64,000 nt of DNA from DATLSM01 sp963722965 (GTDB lineage: Bacteria; Actinomycetota; Thermoleophilia; Solirubrobacterales; 70-9): contig CAVROX010000015.1 in the NCBI GenBank assembly GCA_963722965.1, positions 1 to 64,000 on the forward strand, in the 5' to 3' direction. Position numbers and translations under genes: made by a program. Under the pieces are notes generated by a model, which had not been told where the DNA came from, made no database searches, and worked only from the letters and a program-made list of their open reading frames with translations. Below are positions 41,784 to 50,241 of this stretch, piece by piece (positions within the stretch are counted from its first letter, which is position 1; each line of letters begins with the position of its first letter).

Positions 41784-43372
41784 ACAGGCATCACTCCGTG
41801 TCTTTTCTTCGGCTTCTCCACGTGCTTGTCGCGGGCCATCGCCAGCGCTCTGACGATCGTCGGCCGGGTCTCGCGCGGGTCGATGATGTCGTCGATCACC
41901 GCGTTACCGGCAGCGATGTAGGGGTCGATCTGCCGGCGGACGGCATCGAGCATCGCCTCGCGGGTGCTATCGGGGTCCTCGGCGGCCTCAATCGCCGAGC
42001 GGCCGATGATGTTGACCGCTCCCTCGGCACCCATCACCGAGATCTCGGCACCGGGCCAGGCGACGATCAGGTCCGGCTCGTAGGCCTTCCCGCACATCAC
42101 GTAGTAGCCGGCGCCGTAGGCCTTGCGGACGACGACGGTCATCTTCGGCACCGTCGCGCGGCTCACCGCGTAGAGCATCTTTGCCCCGTGGCGGATGATC
42201 CCGGCGTGCTCGACCTTGGAACCAACCATGAATCCGGGCACATCCTGGAGAAAGACAAGCGGGATGTTGAACGCGTCGCAGAGGTTGATGAAGCGGGCGG
42301 CCTTGTCGGCAGAATCGTTGTCGAGGATGCCGGCCAGCTGCTTTGGCTGATTGGCGACAATCCCGGCCGGCTGGCCGGCGAAGCGGGCCAAGCAGGTGAT
42401 CAGCGTCCGCGCGAACTTCGGCTTCAGGTCAAACCACTCCCCCTCGTCAACGATCTCGCGGATCACGTCGTACATGTCATAGGGCTGGCGCGGGGACTCG
42501 GGGACGATCTCGAGGAGTTTCTCCGAGATCCGCCCGCCCGGGTCGGCGCTCTCGGCGAGCGGCGGCTTTTGCTCGCAGTTGGCGGGAAAGTAAGAGAGGT
42601 AGCGCTTGACCGCGGCGATGCACTCCCCATCATCTGCGACCTCCAGGTCCCCGACCCCCGATTTGCGGCAGTGGACCTTGGCCCCGCCGAGGTCCTCCAT
42701 CGAGATCTCCTCGCCGGTCACCGCCTTGACCAGGTGCGGGCCAGCAAGCGCCATCGCCCCCTGGCCCGAGACCATCGGCACGAAGTCGGCGAGCGCCGGG
42801 ATGTAAGCGGTGCCCGCCGCGCAGGGGCCCATCATCGCCGCGACCATCGGCACGACCCCCGACATCTCGACCTCCTCGCGGAAGAGGTGGCCGGAGCCGG
42901 CAAACAGCGAGCCGGCCGCCTCCTGGATGCGAGCGCCCGCTGAGTCGAGCAGCCAGATGAACGGCATTCGCTTGGAGAGCGCCATCTCCCGCAGGCGAGT
43001 CACCTTCAGCTCGCCGGTCATCCCCATCGAGCCGGCCATCACGGTGAAGTCGTAGGCGGCGATGCAGCAGGGACGGCCGTCGACGTCCCCCCAACCGGTG
43101 ATCACCCCGTCGGCGGGCGCCTCGACGCCGTCCATCGCTCGCTGGGCGAAGTGCGGGCGGCCGAGGATGCCGAGCTCAACGAAGGTCCCCTCGTCGACTA
43201 GCAAGGCGATCCGCTCCCGCGCGGTCAGCTTGCCGCGCTCATGCTGCTTGGCAACCTTCTCCTCGCCACCGCCCAGCCTCGCCTTTGCGCGGCGCTCCAG
43301 CAGCTGCTCGGTCAGCTCCCCCAGGGGCGCCGTCCCGGGAAGCAGGTGCTCGTCGTGTTGCTCGCTCGCCAC
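41780..43372 (-). CDS. Acyl-CoA carboxylase beta subunit (PccB/MccB-type carboxyltransferase)
   Basis: About 530 residues from GTG 43372, which overlaps the previous stop (TAGTG). Carboxyltransferase motifs: KQHERGKLTARERIALL, YDFTVMAGSMGMTGELKVTR, DSAGARIQEAAGSLFAGSG, MMGPCAAGTAYIPALADF, VFLQDVPGFMVGSKVEHAGI and VRKAYGAGYYVMCGKAYEPD. It transfers carboxyl from biotin to an acyl-CoA such as propionyl-, methylcrotonyl- or geranyl-CoA; no alpha (biotin carboxylase) subunit is encoded here. The longer open frame at 43573 runs inside the hydratase and is rejected. Confidence 0.92.
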   Translation of the reverse strand: MASEQHDEHLLPGTAPLGELTEQLLERRAKARLGGGEEKVAKQHERGKLTARERIALLVDEGTFVELGILGRPHFAQRAMDGVEAPADGVITGWGDVDGRPCCIAAYDFTVMAGSMGMTGELKVTRLREMALSKRMPFIWLLDSAGARIQEAAGSLFAGSGHLFREEVEMSGVVPMVAAMMGPCAAGTAYIPALADFVPMVSGQGAMALAGPHLVKAVTGEEISMEDLGGAKVHCRKSGVGDLEVADDGECIAAVKRYLSYFPANCEQKPPLAESADPGGRISEKLLEIVPESPRQPYDMYDVIREIVDEGEWFDLKPKFARTLITCLARFAGQPAGIVANQPKQLAGILDNDSADKAARFINLCDAFNIPLVFLQDVPGFMVGSKVEHAGIIRHGAKMLYAVSRATVPKMTVVVRKAYGAGYYVMCGKAYEPDLIVAWPGAEISVMGAEGAVNIIGRSAIEAAEDPDSTREAMLDAVRRQIDPYIAAGNAVIDDIIDPRETRPTIVRALAMARDKHVEKPKKRHGVMPV

Positions 43373-44154
43373 TAACGCCCCTTCCACTGCGGCTCGCGCT
43401 TCTCGAAGAAGGCGGTGACGCCCTCGACGATGTCCTCGGTCGAGAAGGTGAGGGAGAGCTGCGAGCGCAGGTACTCGAGCGCGTCGTCGAGCGCCATGTC
43501 CTGCTGGCGGTACATCGCGTCGTGGCCAAACCGCATCAGCACCGGGCTCTTGGCGGCCAGCTTGCCCGCCCACTCCGCGACCGCCGCGTCGAATTCCGCT
43601 GCCGGCACAACCCGGTTGGCGAGCCCATAGGCAACCGCCTGGTCGGCGCTGAGCCGCTCGCCGAGCAGCATCATCTCGTTGACTTTCTTGCGCGGGACGT
43701 TGCGGTAGATGATCGCCATGATCATGTAGGGGAAGGCACCGACGTTGATCTCCGGCGTGCCAAAGGTGGCGCTCTCTTTTGCAATCACCAAATCACAGGA
43801 GAGCGCTAGCCCCATACCGCCGGCGAGAACGTGGCCGTTGACTGCGCATAGCGAGGGCTTGCCGAGACGCGGCATCAGGCGGAAGAACTCGAGGAAAAGG
43901 TCGGTGGCGAAGTGTTTGGCAACGAGCGGAACCTCAGCGGCAAAGCCGCCCAGATCGGCGCCCGCGCAGAATGCCTTCTCGCCGGCTCCGGTGAGTACCA
44001 CCGCCCGCACCTCCGCGGAGTCGCGCGCCGCCCTCATCGCGTCGACCAGCTCGGCCAGCATCTGGCCGGAGAGCATGTTTCGCTTTTCCGGGTTGTTCAG
44101 GGTCACCGTGGCGATGCCCTCGGCGAGCTCGTAGCGGATCAGCTCATAGCTCAT
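43372..44154 (-). CDS. Enoyl-CoA hydratase/isomerase family protein
   Basis: 260 residues from ATG 44154. Crotonase fold: VTLNNPEKRNMLSGQM, GEKAFCAGADLGGFA, AVNGHVLAGGMGLALSCDLVIA, and FGTPEINVGAFPY with a Glu in the first catalytic position; the second Glu lies in VNEMMLLGERLSADQA. It hydrates an enoyl-CoA such as methylglutaconyl-CoA. It is the first gene of the five-gene minus-strand operon, and 109 bases divide it from the divergent acyl-CoA dehydrogenase gene, leaving room for a shared promoter region. Confidence 0.9.
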   Translation of the reverse strand: MSYELIRYELAEGIATVTLNNPEKRNMLSGQMLAELVDAMRAARDSAEVRAVVLTGAGEKAFCAGADLGGFAAEVPLVAKHFATDLFLEFFRLMPRLGKPSLCAVNGHVLAGGMGLALSCDLVIAKESATFGTPEINVGAFPYMIMAIIYRNVPRKKVNEMMLLGERLSADQAVAYGLANRVVPAAEFDAAVAEWAGKLAAKSPVLMRFGHDAMYRQQDMALDDALEYLRSQLSLTFSTEDIVEGVTAFFEKREPQWKGR

Positions 44155-44263
44155 CGGGCGCCACGATAACCGAACCGGACTGGAAGTGGGAAGTGCTACT
44201 GTCCACTCGCCTTTGAGGGCGGCTGGCGTCGCCCATCCGCACCAGCGAGCGAGGAGAAGAAAA

Positions 44264-45481
44264 GTGGCGACCGCGACGACCAACGGCTCCAGCGTGATCA
44301 AACCCGACCATGAGGCCGGGCGCAAGCACTTCATCTTCAGCCAGGACCACGAAGACCTGCGCGAGTCGATGCAGGCCTGGGTGCAAAAGGAGCTGTGGCC
44401 ACACCGCAACGAGTGGGAGGAGACCTACTGGCCCAGCGAGGCGATGAAGCGAGCCGGTGAGCTCGGCTTCCTCGGTCTCTGCTTCCCCGAAGAGTACGGC
44501 GGCCAGGGCGGCGACTACTTCTACTCACTCGTCCGCGCCGAGTGCATGAGCTACTCCGGCTCCGGCGGAACCAACATGGGCTTTGCGGTGCAGACCGACA
44601 TGGTCCTCCCCCCCATCCATCTGCTGGGAACGGAGGAGCAAAAGCGCAGGTATCTCGAGCCAGGCCTGAAGGGAGACAAGATCGGCAGCCTGGGGATCAC
44701 CGAGCCCGGCGCCGGCTCCGACGTCGCGGGCATCCGCACGGCTGCAATCCGAGACGGCGATGAGTACGTGATCAATGGCTCCAAGACGTTCATCACCAAC
44801 GGGCCGCGAGCTGACTTCATCGTCCTCGTCTGCAAGACCGATCCGGGTGAGCGTCATGCCGGAATCACCCTCTTCCTCGTCGACCTGCGTGACGACAGCG
44901 GCGAGCATGTGCCCGGATTCACTGTCTCCGCCGAGCTGGAGAAGATGGGGATGCACGCCTCCGATACCGGCGAGCTGGCCTTCGAGGACGTCCGCGTCCC
45001 CGCCGACGCGGTCCTGGGCGAGGTCGGCAAAGGCTTCTATCACATCGCCTGGGAGCTTCAGGGCGAGCGGTTGGTGGCAGCCGCCGGCTGCCACGCTGGC
45101 GCCGAGCGGATGATCGAGAAGACGCTGGAGTACGCCAAGGAGCGGGAAGCCTTCGGTCGCCCGATCGGCAAGTTCCAGGCGATCCGCCACAAGTTCGCCG
45201 AGATGGCGACGAAGACAGAGGCGGCGAAACAGTTCACCTACTCAACCGCCTGGCGTTTTGCCAACGGCGAGTACCCGGTGCGCGAGATCACGATGGCAAA
45301 GCTGTATGCCTCCCGCATCGCCTGCGAGGTCGCCGACGATTGCGTGCAGATCCTCGGCGGCTACGGCTACATGAAGGAGTATGAGATCGAGCGCGCCTAC
45401 CGCGATGTGCGCCTCAACCGGATCGGTGCCGGCACCGACGAGGTTATGCTCGACGTGATCGGGAGAAGCTACGGGCTCTAA
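44264..45481 (+). CDS. Acyl-CoA dehydrogenase, isovaleryl-CoA-dehydrogenase-like
   Basis: 405 residues from GTG 44264 with GAGGAGAAG upstream. FAD domains: FPEEYGGQGGDYFYSLVRAE, LGITEPGAGSDVAGIRTAA, SKTFITNGPRADFIVLV, EREAFGRPIGKFQAIRHKFAEM and ILGGYGYMKEYEIERAYRDV. In the last motif IGAGTDEVML replaces the YEGTS type, and GERLVAAAG supplies the Glu at the isovaleryl-CoA dehydrogenase position. Both point to the IVD-like group (branched or long acyl-CoA). It is paired with a second paralogue 39 bases downstream. Confidence 0.9.
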   Translation: MATATTNGSSVIKPDHEAGRKHFIFSQDHEDLRESMQAWVQKELWPHRNEWEETYWPSEAMKRAGELGFLGLCFPEEYGGQGGDYFYSLVRAECMSYSGSGGTNMGFAVQTDMVLPPIHLLGTEEQKRRYLEPGLKGDKIGSLGITEPGAGSDVAGIRTAAIRDGDEYVINGSKTFITNGPRADFIVLVCKTDPGERHAGITLFLVDLRDDSGEHVPGFTVSAELEKMGMHASDTGELAFEDVRVPADAVLGEVGKGFYHIAWELQGERLVAAAGCHAGAERMIEKTLEYAKEREAFGRPIGKFQAIRHKFAEMATKTEAAKQFTYSTAWRFANGEYPVREITMAKLYASRIACEVADDCVQILGGYGYMKEYEIERAYRDVRLNRIGAGTDEVMLDVIGRSYGL

Positions 45482-45520
45482 CGAGCCACCCCAGCCAAAG
45501 AGACGAGCCGGTCTCGGGCA

Positions 45521-46708
45521 TTGAACAACGGGAATGTGATCCGAGACACCGGCACCCGGGCGACGCTGCCGCCCTTCGGCGAGGAGCACGAGGAGCTGCG
45601 GGAAACCGTCGGCCGCTTCGTCGCCAAGGAGATCGCACCACACGTCGAAGAGTGGGAGGCCGCACGCGAATTCCCGCGTGAGCTTTACGGTCGCTGCGCC
45701 GAGTTGGGCTTCCTGGGGCTGAAGTTCCCCGAGGAGTACGGCGGCCAGGGCGGGACGCATCTGCACGACGCGATCTGGGTCGAGGAGCTGGCCCGCTCCG
45801 GCGGCTCCGGGGGCGTCGCCGCCGGCCTCAACGCCCACGCCTCGATCGCGATGCCGCCGATCTTCAACTTCGGCACCGAGGAGCAAAAGCAGCGCTGGCT
45901 GGTGCCGGGGATAGCTGGCAAGAAGGTAGGCGCGCTCGGCATCACCGAGCCCGGCGCCGGCTCGGACGTTGCGGGCATCTCCACCTTCGCGCGGCGGGTC
46001 GACGGCGGCTACGTCGTCAACGGCGCCAAGACCTTCATCACCAACGGCGTCCGCGCCGACTTCCTCGTCTGCGCGGTGAAGACGACCCAGGAGGGTGGCC
46101 ACCACGGCATCTCCTTCCTCGTCCTTGAGCGGGAGATGCCCGGCTACGAGGTGGCGCGGAAGCTGGAGAAGATGGGTTGGCACTCCTCCGACACGGGAGA
46201 GCTGTCCTTCACCGACGTCGAGGTGCCGGCGGAGAACCTGCTCGGCGAAGAGAACGAGGGCTTCAGGCTGATCATGGCCAACTTCGCCTGGGAGCGGCTG
46301 CTGATGGCGATCGGCGCCGTCGGTGCGATGCAGCGCCTGATCGACGTGACCGTCGCCTACGCTCTCGACCGCGAAGCCTTCGGCCGTCCGATCGGCAAGT
46401 TTCAGGCGATCCGCCACCGCGTCGCCGAGATGGCGACCAGGGCAGAGGCCGCCCGCGCCCTCACCTACAACGGCCTGCGCCTCTTTCACCACGGAGAGGA
46501 CTGCATCCGCGACGTGACGATGGCAAAGTTGATGACCCAGCGGGCGGTCCTCGAGGTTGCCGACCAGTCCCTCCAGATCCATGGCGGATACGGCTACATG
46601 CGCGAGTACGGAATCGAGCGAGCCGTCCGCGATGCCCGCCTCGGCCCGATCGGCGGCGGCACCGATGAGGTGATGAAGGAGATTCTCGGCAAGGGGATGG
46701 GGTTGTAG
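45521..46708 (+). CDS. Acyl-CoA dehydrogenase, second IVD-like copy
   Basis: 395 residues from TTG 45521. Motifs match the first copy (FPEEYGGQGGTHLHDAIWVE; LGITEPGAGSDVAGISTFAR; AKTFITNGVRADFLVCAVKT; QIHGGYGYMREYGIERAVRD) with IGGGTDEVMKE at the end and Glu in WERLLMAIG. The two share the same catalytic layout but differ in the substrate region, so they may handle successive or alternative acyl-CoAs of the pathway. A short stem (GGCTC, GAGCC at 45474-45487) spans the stop of the first copy. Confidence 0.9.
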   Translation: MNNGNVIRDTGTRATLPPFGEEHEELRETVGRFVAKEIAPHVEEWEAAREFPRELYGRCAELGFLGLKFPEEYGGQGGTHLHDAIWVEELARSGGSGGVAAGLNAHASIAMPPIFNFGTEEQKQRWLVPGIAGKKVGALGITEPGAGSDVAGISTFARRVDGGYVVNGAKTFITNGVRADFLVCAVKTTQEGGHHGISFLVLEREMPGYEVARKLEKMGWHSSDTGELSFTDVEVPAENLLGEENEGFRLIMANFAWERLLMAIGAVGAMQRLIDVTVAYALDREAFGRPIGKFQAIRHRVAEMATRAEAARALTYNGLRLFHHGEDCIRDVTMAKLMTQRAVLEVADQSLQIHGGYGYMREYGIERAVRDARLGPIGGGTDEVMKEILGKGMGL

Positions 46709-46835
46709 GGACTGCAGGGTTGGCGCCCAACTTCTCGACTGCAGCAAATCGCTATCGCTATCACAGGCACGAGTGACGCCAGATCAACGCCCGCCCCAGG
46801 CCCCCCGCAGCGGTGGCCGGGAGCGCCGTTGAGGC

Positions 46836-47049
46836 CACCGTCTCCGTTCAAAACGCGCGTCGCAGTTACGTTCGAGCCGGCGAGGGTCCCGAAGACGATG
46901 ACGTAATCGCCACTTTCGACGTTGCTCAGGGTCGGGTTTGAGAGGTGGCGCTCGCGGTAGGTCGTCGCAATGGAGACGTCGACCGTATCGGTCATCCCGC
47001 GGGCTTTGATCATGAAGCTTTCGCCGCTCGGTGCACCTTCGACGATGCC
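46836..47049 (-). pseudogene. DUF5666-like beta domain remnant
   Basis: A stretch on the minus strand reads IVEGAPSGESFMIKARGMTD, TVDVSIATTYRERHLSNPTL and SNVESGDYVIVFGTLAGSNV, the shape of a DUF5666 OB-like repeat. There is no signal peptide or start upstream, and downstream it runs into the acyl-CoA dehydrogenase tail, so it is a truncated fragment of an exported protein. The rest of 46709-47334 holds no gene that I can support; about 250 bases near 47090-47240 show nothing recognised. Confidence 0.45.
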
Positions 47050-47247
47050 GGCAGCGGCAGCGCGGTAGTACCGCAATCTGTGGTCCCGCCGCGCTCCCGG
47101 GTCAGGGACATGCCAGCCTCACACCGTCGCCGAGGCGCCGAGGTCGGCATCCACTGCGATTCGTGGCTGTAACCAGCCGGTGAAATTCCCCCAAATTGGC
47201 CTTCAGCCTACGGCCTGGCAGGGCAAGATGAGGGGCAGGGGGAATTG

Positions 47248-47301
47248 CACGGATCCCAGGAAGTCCGTGGGTTGAACTGCCAATCCCTCGTCTACCGAGG
47301 G
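47248..47301. terminator. Two tandem hairpins after the YoaK-like gene
   Basis: CACGGA and TCCGTG (47248-47269) and CCCTCG and CGAGGG (47285-47301) lie just past the stop of the minus-strand YoaK-like gene. Tandem stems without T tracts are common in high-GC genomes. Function is inferred from position. Confidence 0.35.
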
Positions 47302-47334
47302 CCCTCAGGCCGGCCCCATCCCCCCTACCTCTCG

Positions 47335-48036
47335 TCAAGCCGCGGGCAATTCAGTGGACCTCAGCCGCCGAGCTGCAGGCACGTACACCAACCAGGTAGC
47401 GAGCGCAAGGGCCGCTGCGGCGGCAAGTGGCAGGGCCAGATCGGTCTTCAGCAGCAGCGCCCCCAACACGGCGCCGGTCAGCATCGCCACGACTGCGACG
47501 ATCCGGCGAGCCGAACCCTCCCCCTTGCCGCCGGCTAAGGGCGACTCAGCGGCAAGGCCGGTCAGCGTCATTGTCAGCACCGTCGTCGTCAAGTCGGCCG
47601 CGCCAATACGGCGGACAGTCGCGTTGCGGACTCCCATCGCGAGCGCAAGCAACGCGATCACGAGATCGCCCGAAACGCGGTTTGGCTGCACGTCGATCGC
47701 CACCGCCACAACCACCGCGATGCCGATCGCTGAGATCTCGATCGCCAGAGCCCGCGCGAGGCGACCGGGATCGCTCTTTGTCATCTTCCCGGCGATGATG
47801 CCGCCGACCCCCGCGCCGCTCAGAAAGGCCCCCAGCGAGATCAGCGGCGCGAGCACCGGCAGGCCGCCACTGCCGGCGATCCCGAAGCCGAGCAGCACGA
47901 TGTTGCCGGTCATGTTCGCGGTGAAGACGTGGCCCAGCCCGAGGTAGCTAGCGGCGTCGACCAACCCTGTTGTGAAGGTGAGAACCAGGAGCGCCCGGTT
48001 TAGCGGATGGCGCGCGGAGTTCTCGTCGACCACCAA
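47335..48036 (-). CDS. YoaK-family (DUF1275) membrane protein
   Basis: 233 residues from TTG 48036. The N-terminal signature TTGLVDAASYLGLGHVFTANMTGNIVLL, read in pieces, is DUF1275/YoaK. Six hydrophobic segments follow, with GVRNATVRRIGAADLTTTVLTMTLTGL (split) as the second repeat motif. Members are integral membrane proteins of unknown transport role. It is monocistronic as far as spacing shows; a GTG three bases inside is an alternative start. Confidence 0.85.
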   Translation of the reverse strand: MVVDENSARHPLNRALLVLTFTTGLVDAASYLGLGHVFTANMTGNIVLLGFGIAGSGGLPVLAPLISLGAFLSGAGVGGIIAGKMTKSDPGRLARALAIEISAIGIAVVVAVAIDVQPNRVSGDLVIALLALAMGVRNATVRRIGAADLTTTVLTMTLTGLAAESPLAGGKGEGSARRIVAVVAMLTGAVLGALLLKTDLALPLAAAAALALATWLVYVPAARRLRSTELPAA

Positions 48037-48110
48037 GACCGATTACTTACCTTTCGCTGGGGCGATGAGCTCGTGAGGAACCTTAGCCCCCCCGGTAGCC
48101 ACGCCGCAGA

Positions 48111-48812
48111 TCAACCGATCAGGGTGGCCAGGCCGCGGCCGATCAGCAAGAGCCCGATCACCGCCGCCCCGATCACGCCGCCCCGACGGCCGCTGCGGCC
48201 CAGCCACGCCCGAAAGCGCTTGACCGCGTCCCTGGTCCACTCCGGCGCGATCGCATAACCGAGCAGCGGCAGCTCGAGCAGCATTTGCTGCATCAGGCAA
48301 AAGCCGACGACAAGCAGCACCGTCGGCAACGTCCCCGGGTCCAGCTTGGCGATGTGGTGGAGTGCCGTGAGGTAGGAGACCCCCGGGAAGGAGAGGATGA
48401 GGCCGACCAGGAAGGTGGCCCGGGCAGATCCCCGCCCCAGCATTCGTTCGGGTAAGGACTGCGTGGGTTCGCCACCTCCCTTCGCTTCCTTGCGCTGCTG
48501 GCGACGCTGTCTCACCGGCTGGTCGCGCCCGGTGCCGAGGACGAAGGCAACCAGCAGCGCGAGCAGGCCGAGCACGATGTCCGCCCCGGGGCTGAGGGCG
48601 TTGTGGGCCGTGTTTACCGCGCTTGAATCGTTCAGCGATAAGACGATCACCAGGCCAAGTGAGACGCTCGTCGTGTAGGCGCCGAGCAGGTAGCCGAGCA
48701 TCAGCCTTTTGGTGTTCGGCAGCAGCATCATCACGGTCACCGCGGCGAGCAGCGTCGGGTTGAGCATCGAGACGAGCGCAAGCAGGAAGACGCTGGAGAG
48801 ATCGCCGCCCAC
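48111..48812 (-). CDS. GAP/Sap-family membrane protein
   Basis: 233 residues with about six helices. It opens LLALVSMLNPTLLAAVTVMM, followed by GYLLGAYTTSVSLGLVIVLS, and later ATFLVGLILSFPGVSYLTAL and QQMLLELPLLGYAIAPEWT. These match GAP (Sap, sulfolipid-addressing) proteins that assist glycolipid export in actinobacteria. A basic cytoplasmic loop (RQRRQQRKEAKGG) sits in the middle. The substrate is unknown; it is divergent from a DUF4234 gene. Confidence 0.8.
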   Translation of the reverse strand: MGGDLSSVFLLALVSMLNPTLLAAVTVMMLLPNTKRLMLGYLLGAYTTSVSLGLVIVLSLNDSSAVNTAHNALSPGADIVLGLLALLVAFVLGTGRDQPVRQRRQQRKEAKGGGEPTQSLPERMLGRGSARATFLVGLILSFPGVSYLTALHHIAKLDPGTLPTVLLVVGFCLMQQMLLELPLLGYAIAPEWTRDAVKRFRAWLGRSGRRGGVIGAAVIGLLLIGRGLATLIG

Positions 48813-48900
48813 GGTGCGGAGGAGCGTATCCGCAAACTGCCCCGCCGCCGTCGGGTAGTGTCGTCTGCAGCCAACGCAGGCAGGGAGGAACGGGACATAG

Positions 48901-49386
48901 ATGGCCTACGTGATGCAGATCCGGGGCACCGAGAGCAAGGTCAAGATTCGGAGCCCCTGGGCAGCCGCCCTGTAGCCGATCATCACCCTCGGCATCTACC
49001 ACCTCCTCTGGTGGTACCGGGTCAACCGCGAGCTGCGCGATTACGGCCAGGCTAAGGGTTATGACCTCGGCCAGAGCCCGACCAACTCGCTGCTCGCAAT
49101 CTTCCCCGGCAGTCTGATAATCGTGCCGGCGCTGATCACCTACTGGCGCGGGACCAAGCGAGTCCAGGGGGCCGCCCGCGTCAGCGCTCATGAGCCGGTA
49201 AATGGCTGGATCGCGCTGATCCTCTACCTGCTGTTCGCTCCCGCCCTGTGGGCCTACCTGCAGTCATCGCTAAACAGCGTCTGGCGCTCGGAGGCCGAAC
49301 CCCTGTCGGGACAACCCCAGCCCCCGGCAGCACCGGACCAGATGCCGCCGCCCCTGCCCCAGGACCCCGCGCCGCCGGCCCACTAG
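48901..49386 (+). pseudogene. DUF4234-family membrane protein with in-frame TAG
   Basis: From ATG 48901 the frame reads MAYVMQIRGTESKVKIRSPW, AAL, then TAG at 48973-48975, and continues in the same frame with PIITLGIYHLLWWYRVNREL, the DUF4234 signature, to a stop at 49386. One base change (TAG to TTG, Leu) would restore a protein of about 160 residues. The C-terminus is proline-rich (QPQPPAAPDQMPPPLPQDP). It could be a real nonsense mutation or an error; both sides of the stop are clearly coding. Confidence 0.65.
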
Positions 49387-49440
49387 CGAGCAGCGCTTCG
49401 CCAGAATCCAAAGCGGCACCTGTTGCGCGCCAGCGCATGG

Positions 49441-50079
49441 TCACGGCGAGAGCCGGAACGGCGGATAGCGGTCGGTGACCAATGTCACCGCGTAACCGAG
49501 CACGCGGTTGTGCCAACGAAACACGCCCTCGACGTAGCGAAAGATCGGGCGCGGGTAGCGCCCGGTGAAGAGGATCGCAAACCAGGCGCCGATCACCGCG
49601 AAGAAAGCGCCGAGGTAGAGGAAGAGGAGGACCACGTAATGCGGGATCGCGAGCAGCCACTTGACTATGGGCATGCCTCGCTTGAGCTCGCTGGCGGCGT
49701 CGGGGTAGGGAAAGTCGAGGCGGAGGGCCTGCTGCTCATCAGTGGAGGGATATTGATCGTCCATCAACGCCATGTAGATGCCCACCCGGTTGACGAAGCG
49801 CAGCAGCTCGCGGTTCCAGTCAAACCACCAGCCCGGGTACTTCTTTCTGAACACGATCATCAGGGCCGTCGGGAGCACCACGATCCCGGCGCCGGCCTCT
49901 GTGGTCGAAAAGATCGCCCTGCCACCGCCGGCGCCGACGCCGGCGCCGGCTCCCTGAAGCAGCTCCAAGAGGATCAGGATCGGGATGGCGGCAAAGATCC
50001 GAAGGGCAGTGCTGAGCCGATTCAGCGAACGATCGGGGTACTCGATCGAGAGTGTGATCGGGTAGTCGGAGGGCTGCAT
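49441..50079 (-). CDS. DUF4389-family membrane protein
   Basis: 212 residues. It starts with PITLSIEYPDRSLNRLSTALR and has four hydrophobic stretches, with FRKKYPGWWFDWNRELLRF between them and a C-terminal TGRYPRPIFRYVEGVFRWHN, the DUF4389 signature. A glycine/alanine-rich loop (GAGAGVGAGGGR) is unusual. Function is unknown. Its start is divergent from a FabG-like gene by 162 bases with nothing else recognised. Confidence 0.8.
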   Translation of the reverse strand: MQPSDYPITLSIEYPDRSLNRLSTALRIFAAIPILILLELLQGAGAGVGAGGGRAIFSTTEAGAGIVVLPTALMIVFRKKYPGWWFDWNRELLRFVNRVGIYMALMDDQYPSTDEQQALRLDFPYPDAASELKRGMPIVKWLLAIPHYVVLLFLYLGAFFAVIGAWFAILFTGRYPRPIFRYVEGVFRWHNRVLGYAVTLVTDRYPPFRLSP

Positions 50080-50241
50080 GGACGCGACTCCTTTCTAAGC
50101 TGCCCGGATCGTTGCCGATCGATCGGCGGAAACGCCGGCGCCGGCTCCCCTGCCGCCGCCTGCCTGGCCGGAGGGCCAGGGTCCACCTGTTCCCTATAGC
50201 CTCCCGGGCCGACTTCACGAACCACAAGGAGACGAATACCG

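Noticed and set aside
43373..43573. Longer carboxylase beta start upstream of 43372
   Set aside because: That part is the out-of-frame shadow of the hydratase; the GTG at 43372 overlaps the hydratase stop as neighbouring pairs do.
46945..47172. 75-codon plus-strand frame in the gap
   Set aside because: It is antisense to the DUF5666 remnant and has no recognisable motif.
48973..48975. Recoded amber codon (pyrrolysine or readthrough)
   Set aside because: No supporting element is visible, and a single-base error or mutation explains it more simply.
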